Origin: Armatimonadetes bacterium Uphvl-Ar1
GTDB taxonomy: Bacteria; Armatimonadota; Fimbriimonadia; Fimbriimonadales; Fimbriimonadaceae
Direction of reading: 5' to 3'
Length of the DNA: 64,000 nucleotides
Assembly (NCBI GenBank): GCA_002162075.1
Contig: CP021423.1
Coordinates: 1,674,001-1,738,000, forward strand
The notes under the pieces were generated by a model. That model searched no databases. It saw only the letters and a list, made by a program, of their open reading frames with translations, and was not told the origin of the DNA. The first letter of the stretch is position 1; every line of letters starts with the position of its first letter. Shown one piece after another: positions 16,897 to 24,996 of this stretch. Made by a program: the position numbers and the translations under genes.

Positions 16897-17937
16897 TCAG
16901 CCAACGAACGACCGATCTTCCATCGCTGCCAGTTGGTTGATGGCGATGAGTTTGCGCTTCTCGGCAGGTGACAGATTTTGGTGATCTCCGAAGTCAACGC
17001 CGACTTCCTTCATGACCTCGACCAAATCATCGTGGTGTAGCTTCGATTGATACTCATCCCCGGAGCGAGCACATACCGCTTTTGGGCCTTCAATTCCCGC
17101 TTCCTTGTAATAAGCAACCCCAAGCTGAGCCGGGCGTTGAATCACGTGAAAGAGCTTGCCGAACGGCATCCAAAGCAAAAGGATGATCACGGTGAACGCA
17201 TGCAGCAGCGAGATAAAGCTAAAGTTGGCCCCACCCATCAGCTTGTAGCTCGCCGTGATCATCAGGCCGGTGATGGAAACCGCAAAAAGCAAAACGAGCG
17301 GAATCAAGTCGTTTTCAATGGACTGGACGGCATGGGCCCCGTGCTGGAAAACGCGCCGGTGCATCGCAAGGCCGATCCCCCCGAGAACCAGAAACGCGCT
17401 GATGTTGAGGCCGTTGAAAAGAAACCATCCAACGACACTATTCGGGTCGAACGAAAACTGAGGAATGCTCATGAATTCGACTTGATAATTGTATCCATCC
17501 GGTGCGACGCCAAACTGAATCCAACCCCAGCTCAACGGAAAGGTAATCGCAAAAGCGATCAAGCAACCCCATGCCATGCCCATGTGAGCCAGCCAACGCG
17601 TGGTGCTTCGTTTTCCGATGAACTTCTGCAGAACAATATTGTTGATGAGCAAGCCGACAAGCTTGAAGATGTTTCGGATCAGCTTCTTCGGTTGCACGAA
17701 TAACTTCCAAGAGGCGATAAAGTACCGCCACGTGGCCGGTCGCTGAATCCACATCAAATATCGGTAGGCAAACGCGAATGCGGCAAAAATGGTCGCTGCT
17801 GTATAAGCCGCCAGCGGCGAATCAAATCGCGTGAGCTTGCCCGAACCGAAGTAGATCCCAGCCAGGAGTCCGAGTGAACAGATCAAGCCACCGGTGATCG
17901 CGATGGGGAGTGGATTTTTGGGTGGACTCTTGGTCAT
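16897..17937 (-). CDS. NarI-like membrane cytochrome b subunit
   Basis: 346 residues with about six hydrophobic segments. The segment HMGMAWGCLIAFAITFPLSW, later LLFAVSITGLMI and ISLLHAFTVIILLLWMPFGKLFHVIQ, carries the spaced His residues expected of the nitrate reductase gamma/HdrE-like cytochrome b family, which takes electrons from quinol. The C-terminus is soluble and may contact a partner. It is coupled (ATGA) to the CMD-family gene upstream and lies in the nitrate module, so it probably feeds the reductase encoded at 29472-33299. A small hairpin (16868-16886) follows the stop. Confidence 0.65.
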   Translation of the reverse strand: MTKSPPKNPLPIAITGGLICSLGLLAGIYFGSGKLTRFDSPLAAYTAATIFAAFAFAYRYLMWIQRPATWRYFIASWKLFVQPKKLIRNIFKLVGLLINNIVLQKFIGKRSTTRWLAHMGMAWGCLIAFAITFPLSWGWIQFGVAPDGYNYQVEFMSIPQFSFDPNSVVGWFLFNGLNISAFLVLGGIGLAMHRRVFQHGAHAVQSIENDLIPLVLLFAVSITGLMITASYKLMGGANFSFISLLHAFTVIILLLWMPFGKLFHVIQRPAQLGVAYYKEAGIEGPKAVCARSGDEYQSKLHHDDLVEVMKEVGVDFGDHQNLSPAEKRKLIAINQLAAMEDRSFVG

Positions 17938-18254
17938 GGCTTTTCCTCTTCAAGAACCGCATCAATCCAGCTAAGGCAAGCCATCATGTGCGGGAATCCC
18001 AACGTCGGCGCGGCGAGCAAAGCAGCATGGCGCAACTCCTCAACGGTCGCTCCAGCTTGGAGGGCCTTGTGAGCATGGCTCTTTGCCCCCCCTTCGAGAC
18101 GGGCTCCGAAAGACATCGCGAGTTTCATGAGGCATCGGGTCTTTTCGTCGAGCGGGCCTGCGGTTGCCACTGTCTCCCCAAAGGTCTCGTAGGCCTTCCC
18201 GACCTCGGGAAAGTCTTCAAAGAACCGAACATATCGTTTTGGCAACCGTGCCAT
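17934..18254 (-). CDS. Carboxymuconolactone decarboxylase/AhpD-fold protein lacking Cys
   Basis: 106 residues from the ATG at 18254; the TTG at 18260 is an alternative. The helical CMD core is clear (KTRCLMKLAMSFGARLEGGAKSHAHKALQAGA, given here only as a region at about residues 40-70). The CxxC of AhpD peroxidase enzymes is absent, and a His pair (SHAH) sits nearby. I take it as a small redox or scaffold protein of the nitrate module, function unknown. ATG at 18254 is 42.5 bp from the centre of the Fnr-type palindrome at 18290. The stop overlaps the NarI-like start. Confidence 0.65.
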   Translation of the reverse strand: MARLPKRYVRFFEDFPEVGKAYETFGETVATAGPLDEKTRCLMKLAMSFGARLEGGAKSHAHKALQAGATVEELRHAALLAAPTLGFPHMMACLSWIDAVLEEEKP

Positions 18255-18264
18255 AGTCAAGAGT

Positions 18265-18873
18265 ATGGAAGGCCAGGTGGGGGCGCATTATGATATCGAT
18301 CATGCTGACCAGTCTTCTGTCTTGTTGACCGGAGGGGCAAGCCGGCGGATGGGCTTCGATAAGGCTTTGATTTCGATGGGAGGCGAGCCGCTTGCCGTCC
18401 GGTTAGCCCGCATTCTGCGGGAAGCAGGCTGGGAACCCACGATCTTGGGCCGCGCCCCCCTTGATGGATACCGCTTTCAACCTGATGATGAGGTTGAGCG
18501 CGGGCCGCTCGCGGCAATTTGTGATTTCGCCCCGACCAGCCAGCTTGTCTTCGTGCTCTCATGCGATGTGCCCCTCTTTGACCGGGCCGTCGCGAGGGCT
18601 CTCAAATCCTGTCTCGGTGAGAAAGAAGCTGCGGTTCCCTCTATCAATGGACGATTGCAACCTTTGTGCGCAGTTTATCGTCGAGGGGCCTGGGAGAGGC
18701 TACGCGATGTTGACTCGCCCAGAATCATTGATTGGGTGGAGGCTTTGGACGCGGAAATCGTCAACGAATCGGACTTGCTACGGCACGGGGTTCAGCCCGA
18801 TTGGTGCAGAGGAGTCAATACGCCGTCGGAGCTCAAGACTTTACTGGAGTCGGCCAATTGGGCGGTCGAATAG
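18265..18873 (+). CDS. mobA: Molybdenum cofactor guanylyltransferase MobA
   Basis: 202 residues. The nucleotidyltransferase P-loop-like motif LLTGGASRRMGFDKAL lies at residues 20-35, then ERGPLAAI and the metal-binding LSCDVPLF. It joins GMP to Mo-molybdopterin to make the bis-MGD cofactor that the nitrate reductase catalytic subunit needs. The ATG at 18265 gives about 15 extra residues before the motif; GTG 18277 or TTG 18322 are alternatives, so the palindrome at 18290 may lie inside or just upstream of it. The 3' end overlaps the convergent Crp/Fnr gene by 82 bases. Confidence 0.85.
   Translation: MEGQVGAHYDIDHADQSSVLLTGGASRRMGFDKALISMGGEPLAVRLARILREAGWEPTILGRAPLDGYRFQPDDEVERGPLAAICDFAPTSQLVFVLSCDVPLFDRAVARALKSCLGEKEAAVPSINGRLQPLCAVYRRGAWERLRDVDSPRIIDWVEALDAEIVNESDLLRHGVQPDWCRGVNTPSELKTLLESANWAVE
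18290..18303. promoter_or_regulatory. Fnr-type palindrome 1 (CMD/NarI operon)
   Basis: ATGAT-ATCG-ATCAT, centre 18296.5. The ATG of the leftward CMD gene (18254) is 42.5 bp away, so a site at -41.5 would place the transcript start at or one base before the ATG. Confidence 0.65.
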
Positions 18874-19544
18874 AGCCCGGCACGATCAAGGATCGTGAGG
18901 CTCTTGTGACCAGCTTGGATCATGCCCGCTTTGTTCCAGCGGGAGGTAATTCTGATGGCACTTTCAACTGTGGTGACGCCTATCTCAGCCAATGCCTTTC
19001 GAGTGAGATGGATCGGAGTCGCCGGGCCATGATCGCGGGCATTGATGTCATCGAGCCGCAAGAGTGCGAGCGCCAAACGAGCTTCAACTTCGCCGGTAGC
19101 CATGGCCGCCATAAATCCGTAGCCTCCTAACATTCGCGTGATAGCCGCACTGGTCGCTTTTCTGAACAACTCTGGGTCATTGAAGGTTGCATCGCGCCAG
19201 GCATCACTGTCAACGATTAGGGCTTCAACATCGGTCAGAGCCAAGCAGGAGAACGGGTGAGTAACGTTACCGAGGGTCGCGAGCAAGCCGGTGCAATCGC
19301 CGGGGCCAAGAAGCTCTACCACCACCTGCTTTCCACAGGGCGCCTTTTGAGTAAGTCTTACCAAGCCGGACACGAGAACACAGAAGAATCTTGCTGGAGT
19401 CCAGCTATGCCAGAGGTAGGAGCCTTCCTCGAATTTGTTCAGCTCGCTGGCGGCTAGGAGGCGGTCTAGGCTCGCAGGGTTGCTGCCAGTTCCGAGGCCA
19501 CAGCCATCCAGAATGGTTCGAATCGAATCAGCAGGTTGCCGCAT
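18792..19544 (-). CDS. Crp/Fnr family regulator A
   Basis: 250 residues: a cyclic-nucleotide-binding-type beta-roll (about 30-130), a long dimer helix, and a C-terminal winged helix with recognition helix TTVESAIRITSRW (about 203-215). The five Cys residues do not match the Fnr iron-sulfur spacing, so the signal sensed may be NO, haem or something else. The recognition helix is nearly identical to that of regulator B (34617), so both may read the ATGAY-N4-RTCAT sites of this module. The start overlaps the NnrS gene end by 17 bases. It is probably co-transcribed from the palindrome at 20937. Confidence 0.8.
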   Translation of the reverse strand: MRQPADSIRTILDGCGLGTGSNPASLDRLLAASELNKFEEGSYLWHSWTPARFFCVLVSGLVRLTQKAPCGKQVVVELLGPGDCTGLLATLGNVTHPFSCLALTDVEALIVDSDAWRDATFNDPELFRKATSAAITRMLGGYGFMAAMATGEVEARLALALLRLDDINARDHGPATPIHLTRKALAEIGVTTVESAIRITSRWNKAGMIQAGHKSLTILDRAGLYSTAQLADSSKVLSSDGVLTPLHQSG

Positions 19545-20901
19545 AGGTCTGGCTCCTTCGTAACAAGAATCGGAGCATCACCGTGGCCCAAATCCCAAGA
19601 CCGAGCAACTCGACAAAGCCGGTCCAGCCCATCGGGGCGAAGGCAGATCGATTCAAGTCCGTGATGATTTCCAAGCCGACCCTTGCCGCATTGCCCACGT
19701 TAAGCAGAATAAAGACGCTCCACAGTGCGGGAACCTTGCGCTCATCCAGCATCAGCATTTTCGTGACCAAGTGGTAGCCAACCGCCACGATCATTTGTGA
19801 AATGAATCCCACCGTAACCGCGTGGCGGATCGCGCCAGTGTAGGCGTGTGAAAACGGAGCGCCTATCGCCCGCAAATGCAGGGGTTCCAAGATTAGAAGC
19901 GCGCCTGCAATTAGCAACCAGGCAAATGCAGAGCGGATGAACTTTTGACTGGGATTGGCATGGCGCACGGGGCTGAAGACACCCAAAGAAAGGGTCATCG
20001 CCCCTGCCCCTAGAGCCAAGAGTACGCCGCCAAATCGAAACCACGTGTCCATACCTGGCATGAGTCCAGATTGAAAATACACGTTCCAGCCCACCACGCG
20101 GACGATCAGCCCACTCGACCAGAGTCCGAATGCGGCAAGGCCCCAACTCGCGTCAGCGGCTCGAAAACCAAGACATCCGGGGAACTTGCTCGCCGCGACG
20201 CCAAAAATCATCATCGCCACAAAGCCCAAAAATTGCAGTTCCCGAAGAGGCGTGAACCATTGGGCGACAAAGGCAATCGACGCCTCTCGGCTCGGCTGGT
20301 GACTGAGCGCAAACACGACGGGCTCGGCAAGAGAGACCAGGAGCAAGCATCCCAACGAGGCGAATACGAACGCAGTCGGCCACGTGAGGGGTTCCGCCTT
20401 GCGGTATCGGTTTGCTCCGATGTTGTAAAGGAACAACGCCACTGCGACGATCTGTAGGCTTGCGGAGGCTGGCCCTAACCAGAGCCAGCGTGAGGCATCT
20501 TGCTGGGCGAGCGGTTCGGCTGCGAATCGCAGCGTAATACCCGTTCCCATGCTGCCTAGAGCCCACCAGGCGATCTTATGAAACGACGCGCTCTTGGCGA
20601 GCGTGGTCCCGTGCTGTTGCATGGCAAACCCCATGACAAAAAAGCCAACCCACCCAAAGAGCTGCGAGTTGGCGTGGGCCAAAACGTAGGGGGTCCAGAC
20701 GGAAGCCGTATAGCTTCCTTGACGAGCGATGCCCATCAAGGAAATCGCCCCGAGCAGGCAACCCACCGTGAGCACGGTGATGATGCCGCATACAAAGAAG
20801 GGGCGGTACACCTGGGTTTCCGCGCGATCCGTGCCCGACTTGGCGACGGGAATCGTCGAACGCATCGGAAGCAGAGTCAACGAAGGCCGCTCTTTGATCA
20901 T
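19528..20901 (-). CDS. nnrS: NnrS family haem-copper membrane protein
   Basis: 457 residues from the ATG at 20901, with about twelve hydrophobic helices. AHANSQLFGWVGFFVMGFA and later HAYTGAIRHAVTVGFISQMI carry the conserved His residues of NnrS, a membrane haem/copper protein linked to protection from nitric oxide and nitrosative stress. The start at 20901 rather than 20910 is preferred because it lies 42.5 bp from the centre of the palindrome at 20937, as for other genes here. It is followed by Crp/Fnr regulator A in the same operon. Confidence 0.8.
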   Translation of the reverse strand: MIKERPSLTLLPMRSTIPVAKSGTDRAETQVYRPFFVCGIITVLTVGCLLGAISLMGIARQGSYTASVWTPYVLAHANSQLFGWVGFFVMGFAMQQHGTTLAKSASFHKIAWWALGSMGTGITLRFAAEPLAQQDASRWLWLGPASASLQIVAVALFLYNIGANRYRKAEPLTWPTAFVFASLGCLLLVSLAEPVVFALSHQPSREASIAFVAQWFTPLRELQFLGFVAMMIFGVAASKFPGCLGFRAADASWGLAAFGLWSSGLIVRVVGWNVYFQSGLMPGMDTWFRFGGVLLALGAGAMTLSLGVFSPVRHANPSQKFIRSAFAWLLIAGALLILEPLHLRAIGAPFSHAYTGAIRHAVTVGFISQMIVAVGYHLVTKMLMLDERKVPALWSVFILLNVGNAARVGLEIITDLNRSAFAPMGWTGFVELLGLGIWATVMLRFLLRRSQTYAATC

Positions 20902-20936
20902 GCTCTTCATTATCGAGGGCTCAGTCGACCGCCGCC

Positions 20937-20950
20937 ATGATGATTGTCAT
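20937..20950. promoter_or_regulatory. Fnr-type palindrome 2 (nnrS)
   Basis: ATGAT-GATT-GTCAT, centre 20943.5, 42.5 bp from the nnrS ATG at 20901. The rightward neighbour ends here, so only the leftward gene is served. Confidence 0.65.
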
Positions 20951-20972
20951 ACCGGGAAAGGCCGCTCGATGG

Positions 20973-22304
20973 CTAGCAGGGTTTTTCAGCCCCTTTTCGG
21001 GAGTAGAACCACCAGTTCAGGCCGATATTGATCACGTAGAAAATGGCAAGGCCTACGAAGAACGGGGCCGCATTACGGCCCGATCCGAGCACCGCGCCCA
21101 GAATCACGCTGAATGCGAACGGCCCGTAAGCGGCAATTGCGGATGTCCAACCGATAACTCCCCCCGCCTGGCGTGGAGGAAAAATCATGGGGATTTGCTT
21201 GAACGTGCTGGCATTACCGATGCCGCTGAAGAAGAAGATGCCGAGCATCAGCCAGAGGAAACCCGTCCAGCTTGTCATTGATGTTGGATTCGCAAATGGC
21301 AGGATCGCGATGCTGCACCCCAGCATCCCAAGACCGCTGACCATCGTGACCTTTGCCCCTCCAACTTTGTCTGCGACTGGCCCTGCGGTAGCGCGGACTC
21401 CAGCACCAACCAGCGGCCCCAAAAACGCAAAGGCCAACGGATCAGGTGCGCCATCGAATCCGCCGTAGAGTTGCTTGATCATTAGCGGAAATGCAGCTGC
21501 TAGGCCACTAAACGACCCGAAGGTCATGACGTAGAGTGACGTCATGACCCACGTGTGCTTTTCCTTGAAGATATCGAGTTGCTCCCTAAAGCTTGCCTGA
21601 ACCGGCACGTCCCGAAGCCCAAACCAAGCGACCACAGCACCTAAGAGCACAAGAGGCACCCAAATCAGTGCCCCGTTCTGAAGATAGATGTTGCTGGTCG
21701 CACCGGTCTTGGGGTTCGTCAGAGTTTGCGAACCACCCATAAGGGCGATCCCGATAATGGCGGGGATGAGGAACTGGGCAACACTTACGCCGAAGTTGCC
21801 GATTCCCGCTTGAATCCCCAGCGCCGTGCCTAACTTTGACTTAGGAAAAAACAACGATGTGCTCGGCATGAACGAACTGAAGTTGCCCCCACCCAAACCG
21901 GCGAGAAAGGCCAGAACCAAAAAGGTAGAGAGCGGAGTCTGAGGGTTCATGACCGCGAACCCCCAACCCACGCAGGGGATCGCCAAGAGAAGCGTCGATA
22001 CACTCACGGTCTTGCGCGTTCCAAATATGGGGATGAGAAAAGTGTGGACAATGCGCAAAGTTCCGGCAGCTAATCCAGGCATGGCGGTCAGCCAGAATAG
22101 TTCCTGTGGAGCGAACTTGAATCCAATCCCTGAGAGCTTCACGACCAGAGCGCTCACCATAAACCAGGTGGAAAAGCTAAGGAGAAGGCAGAACGTGGTG
22201 ATCCAGAGGGTGCGCCAGGCGACCGGCTTTGCGGTTGACTCCCAAAAGGCAGGGTCATTGGGTTGCCATTCTTGAACTATTGGGGCTTCGGTTTGATTAT
22301 TCAT
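20973..22304 (-). CDS. narK: NarK-type nitrate/nitrite transporter 1
   Basis: 443 residues, twelve predicted helices of the major facilitator superfamily. The NarK nitrate signature region is visible as AGLGGGNFSSFMPSTSLFFP near residue 135, with a second GIFFFSGIGNASTFKQIPMI near residue 360. It imports nitrate and/or exports nitrite. A 17-base leader is expected from the palindrome at 22356, containing a GGAGG-like site, so this is the one gene of the set that does not look leaderless. It works with the reductase and the second NarK encoded in the module. Confidence 0.88.
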   Translation of the reverse strand: MNNQTEAPIVQEWQPNDPAFWESTAKPVAWRTLWITTFCLLLSFSTWFMVSALVVKLSGIGFKFAPQELFWLTAMPGLAAGTLRIVHTFLIPIFGTRKTVSVSTLLLAIPCVGWGFAVMNPQTPLSTFLVLAFLAGLGGGNFSSFMPSTSLFFPKSKLGTALGIQAGIGNFGVSVAQFLIPAIIGIALMGGSQTLTNPKTGATSNIYLQNGALIWVPLVLLGAVVAWFGLRDVPVQASFREQLDIFKEKHTWVMTSLYVMTFGSFSGLAAAFPLMIKQLYGGFDGAPDPLAFAFLGPLVGAGVRATAGPVADKVGGAKVTMVSGLGMLGCSIAILPFANPTSMTSWTGFLWLMLGIFFFSGIGNASTFKQIPMIFPPRQAGGVIGWTSAIAAYGPFAFSVILGAVLGSGRNAAPFFVGLAIFYVINIGLNWWFYSRKGAEKPC

Positions 22305-22355
22305 GGGTCGGACTCGTTGCCTCCCTCATTGTCGACGATCCGCAACAGACGCGCT

Positions 22356-22369
22356 ATGATGCCCGTCAT
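22356..22369. promoter_or_regulatory. Fnr-type palindrome 3 (narK 1)
   Basis: ATGAT-GCCC-GTCAT, centre 22362.5, 58.5 bp from the narK ATG at 22304. Flanking bases extend the symmetry (CTATGAT, GTCATAG). Confidence 0.65.
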
Positions 22370-22433
22370 AGAATCTCAAATCGCCGAAGCACCAATCAGC
22401 CAATGCGCTTTGGTGAGCGCGCTAATCCGCCGA

Positions 22434-23921
22434 CTACTCTGTAGCCGGTGCCTGCTTCGCCATCTTGAGGATCGTGACGTGCATCCAAACCAGGCACACA
22501 ACACTTATGAGTGCAAGGAGGAGCCAGCAAGAAGTCCAGAGTCCCGTCACTTTAAGGAGGTAGCCGAAGAGAATGGGGCACACAAATCCACCTAGCCCAC
22601 CGATGACCCCTACGATTCCACCAACAACGCCAACATCATTCGGAAAATAGTCGGGAATGTGGCGATACACGGCGGCCTTACCGATCCCCATCATGATTCC
22701 CGCCAAGAAAACGATGGTCGTGAACACCCACACGTTGGCCTGAAAGTAAACGTGAGTCACCCCACGGGCTAGAAGCTCTCGCTTCTTAACCTTTTGGCCC
22801 ACTTGCACCACCGGCTCTTGCCAGGACTGACTTCGGGGGAGGATGATCGTGCCCTCAGAAAGACTTGAACCCTTGCTCGACAGGGTTTGAGTCGAGCCAC
22901 GGGCCATCTTCAAACCATACGACTTATCATCAATTTGAACCCGATCTTGACCGACCTGCGTGACGGTTCCGGCTCGATCGGCCAAAACTCCTTCCCCTGG
23001 GGACATGATGTCCATGCGTGGCGCGATGACTAGCGCGAACAAAACCACGCAGCTCGCCAGCACCCAGTACATCGTAGCCCTGGCCCCAAACTTATCGCTC
23101 ATCCACCCTCCAAGCGCACGAACCAAACCGCTCGGAAGGCTAAAGATGCTCGCCATGAGACCCGCCATTGCGAGGCTCATTCCATAGACGCTGAGATAGT
23201 AAGGTACGAGCCATTGAGCCAGGGCGACGAAAGCCCCAAAGACAAGAAAGTAGTACGCGCCGAATCGCCACACTCGGACGGACTTGAGAGGGGCAAGCAT
23301 GGTGCGAATCGTCTTTTGGCTGGCTCCTTCCGTGACCCTGTTCTTTGTTAAGAGCGCAAACAGGATCGTCATTCCAAACAGACATGCCGCATAAATCAGA
23401 GGCAAAGTTCGCCACCCTTCCAATTCGTTTCCCTCTTGAGTGAGTCTTTGCAGTGCGAGCGGAGCCAGCAGCGTTGTCAAAGCCGAACCCGCGTTTCCAA
23501 CGCCAAAGATGCCGAGCGCGGTTCCTTGCTTTTCCTTGGGAAAAAACACGGACGTGTATGCGATGCCGACCGCGAAAGCCGCTCCACTCATCCCAAAAAT
23601 GAGCCCCGAGATCACGAGATGGACGAACGTGGTTGCGAAGCTTACCGATGCAACTCCGGCAGTCGCAAGTAGCATCACGCCGATGTAGACCGGCTTGCCC
23701 CCAAAACGGTCCGTGAGTAGCCCGACCGGCAACCGCATGATCGATCCCGTGAGAATGGGGACACCTAGGAGCCAACCGAGTTGTTCTTTAGAAATTGGGA
23801 AGACCTGCTTATCGGCCAAAAAAGCCCCCAGCACACCGTACATCGTCCACACGGCAAAGCACACCGTGAAGGCAATCGTGTTGAGGGTGAGCATGCGGTT
23901 GGCAAGGGCTCGATCTGGCAT
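22434..23921 (-). CDS. narK: NarK-type nitrate/nitrite transporter 2 with inserted extracytoplasmic domain
   Basis: 495 residues, MFS. The family loop motif DRFGGKP is at 71-77 and GGWMSDKFGAR at 271-281; the nitrate signature region is GMSGAAFAVGIAYTSVFFP near 110-128. Unlike transporter 1 it has about 90 extra residues (302-392) between helices 9 and 10, on the periplasmic side. The end of the insert, VVQVGQKVKKRELLARG, resembles the beta-turn of a lipoyl/barrel-sandwich hybrid fold. The ATG at 23921 lies exactly 41.5 bp from the palindrome at 23956, shared with moaA on the other side. Confidence 0.85.
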   Translation of the reverse strand: MPDRALANRMLTLNTIAFTVCFAVWTMYGVLGAFLADKQVFPISKEQLGWLLGVPILTGSIMRLPVGLLTDRFGGKPVYIGVMLLATAGVASVSFATTFVHLVISGLIFGMSGAAFAVGIAYTSVFFPKEKQGTALGIFGVGNAGSALTTLLAPLALQRLTQEGNELEGWRTLPLIYAACLFGMTILFALLTKNRVTEGASQKTIRTMLAPLKSVRVWRFGAYYFLVFGAFVALAQWLVPYYLSVYGMSLAMAGLMASIFSLPSGLVRALGGWMSDKFGARATMYWVLASCVVLFALVIAPRMDIMSPGEGVLADRAGTVTQVGQDRVQIDDKSYGLKMARGSTQTLSSKGSSLSEGTIILPRSQSWQEPVVQVGQKVKKRELLARGVTHVYFQANVWVFTTIVFLAGIMMGIGKAAVYRHIPDYFPNDVGVVGGIVGVIGGLGGFVCPILFGYLLKVTGLWTSCWLLLALISVVCLVWMHVTILKMAKQAPATE

Positions 23922-23955
23922 GACTCAGTTATGGCCTGCACTCTCGGCGAGGTTT

Positions 23956-23969
23956 ATGATAGATGTCAT
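23956..23969. promoter_or_regulatory. Fnr-type palindrome 4, divergent (narK 2 and moaA)
   Basis: ATGAT-AGAT-GTCAT, centre 23962.5. The leftward narK ATG (23921) and the rightward moaA GTG (24004) are each exactly 41.5 bp away. At -12 to -7 of each start lie CATAAC (left) and CACAAT (right), passable -10 boxes. One dimer could therefore drive two leaderless transcripts. Confidence 0.75.
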
Positions 23970-24003
23970 GGTTCCACGCGGCGACCTGCCGCACAATCCA
24001 ACC

Positions 24004-24996
24004 GTGACCACACGAGCGGACCTGCTGACGGACCGGTTTGGTCGATTCCACGACTACCTGCGGGTGTCGATCACGGATCGATGCAACTTTCGGTGCGTCT
24101 ATTGCATGCCCGAAGAAGGCGTGGCCTGGCAACCGCGCGAAGATATCTTGACTTTCGAGGAGATCGAACGGTTAGCTCGGTTTTTCGTTGAGCGTGGCGT
24201 GCGGAAGATTCGGCTTACCGGCGGCGAACCATCTCTCCGCAAGGGCTACCTCAACCTCGTTGAAGCGCTTGCCGCCATTCCGGGTTTAAGGCAACTTGCT
24301 CTCACAACCAACGGAACCCGCTTGGCCCAAGACGCGGTAGCGCTCAAGGCGGCTGGACTGGCAAGCGTAAATGTGAGTTTGGATACACTGCGGCAGGATC
24401 GCTTCCTTGAGATCACGCGGCGCGACGAGTTACCCAGGGTTCTCCAAGGAATTGAGGCCGCCCATGCGGCGGGACTAAAGATCAAGGTCAACGTGGTGGT
24501 CCTGCCCGGAGTGAATGAGGATGAGATCATCCACTTTGGCGAGTTTGCCTGCGAGCACAGCCTCACCGTGCGATTCATTGAATTTATGCCGTTTCTGGAC
24601 AATGGTTGGAGCGCAGAGCGGGTCGTCACTTCTGCAGAGATTCGTGCTCGACTCTCGAATCAATTTGAGCTTCAACTCCTTGCCTCTGGGGCCTCGGATC
24701 TTGCCCGGGAGTATGCAATCAACGGCTCCGAGGGCCGGGTCGCCTTTGTCTCAAGCGTGACCGAGAGCTTTTGTTCAGGCTGCAATCGCCTTCGCTTGAC
24801 GGCAGACGGACAGCTCAAATCGTGTCTCTTCCTACCGCCGAGCGTCTCTTTGCGGGACTTGATTCGAGGAGGAGCACCCGACGCAGAACTGGAGACAGCT
24901 GTGCAGGAGTGCCTCGATGGCAAGTGGAGCGCCCATCCACCGATGCGAAACTGGGCTCAACGAGATAACTTAACCATGGTGCAAATCGGCGGATGA
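24004..24996 (+). CDS. moaA: GTP 3',8-cyclase MoaA
   Basis: About 330 residues. Radical-SAM motif CNFRCVYC near the N-terminus, GGEPSLR, and a C-terminal second cluster CSGCNRLRLTADGQLKSCL. It begins molybdopterin synthesis from GTP. Its C-terminus ends IGG, close to the GG end known for MoaA. I choose the GTG at 24004 because it is 41.5 bp from the palindrome centre and begins right before the conserved LTDRFGR segment. The ATG at 23968, inside the palindrome, is the alternative and adds 12 residues. It heads a run of overlapping genes to 29427. Confidence 0.92.
   Translation: MTTRADLLTDRFGRFHDYLRVSITDRCNFRCVYCMPEEGVAWQPREDILTFEEIERLARFFVERGVRKIRLTGGEPSLRKGYLNLVEALAAIPGLRQLALTTNGTRLAQDAVALKAAGLASVNVSLDTLRQDRFLEITRRDELPRVLQGIEAAHAAGLKIKVNVVVLPGVNEDEIIHFGEFACEHSLTVRFIEFMPFLDNGWSAERVVTSAEIRARLSNQFELQLLASGASDLAREYAINGSEGRVAFVSSVTESFCSGCNRLRLTADGQLKSCLFLPPSVSLRDLIRGGAPDAELETAVQECLDGKWSAHPPMRNWAQRDNLTMVQIGG

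Noticed and set aside
17047-17703. 218-residue frame opposite the NarI-like gene
   Set aside because: No hydrophobic pattern or motif; the minus frame has the expected helices and His residues.
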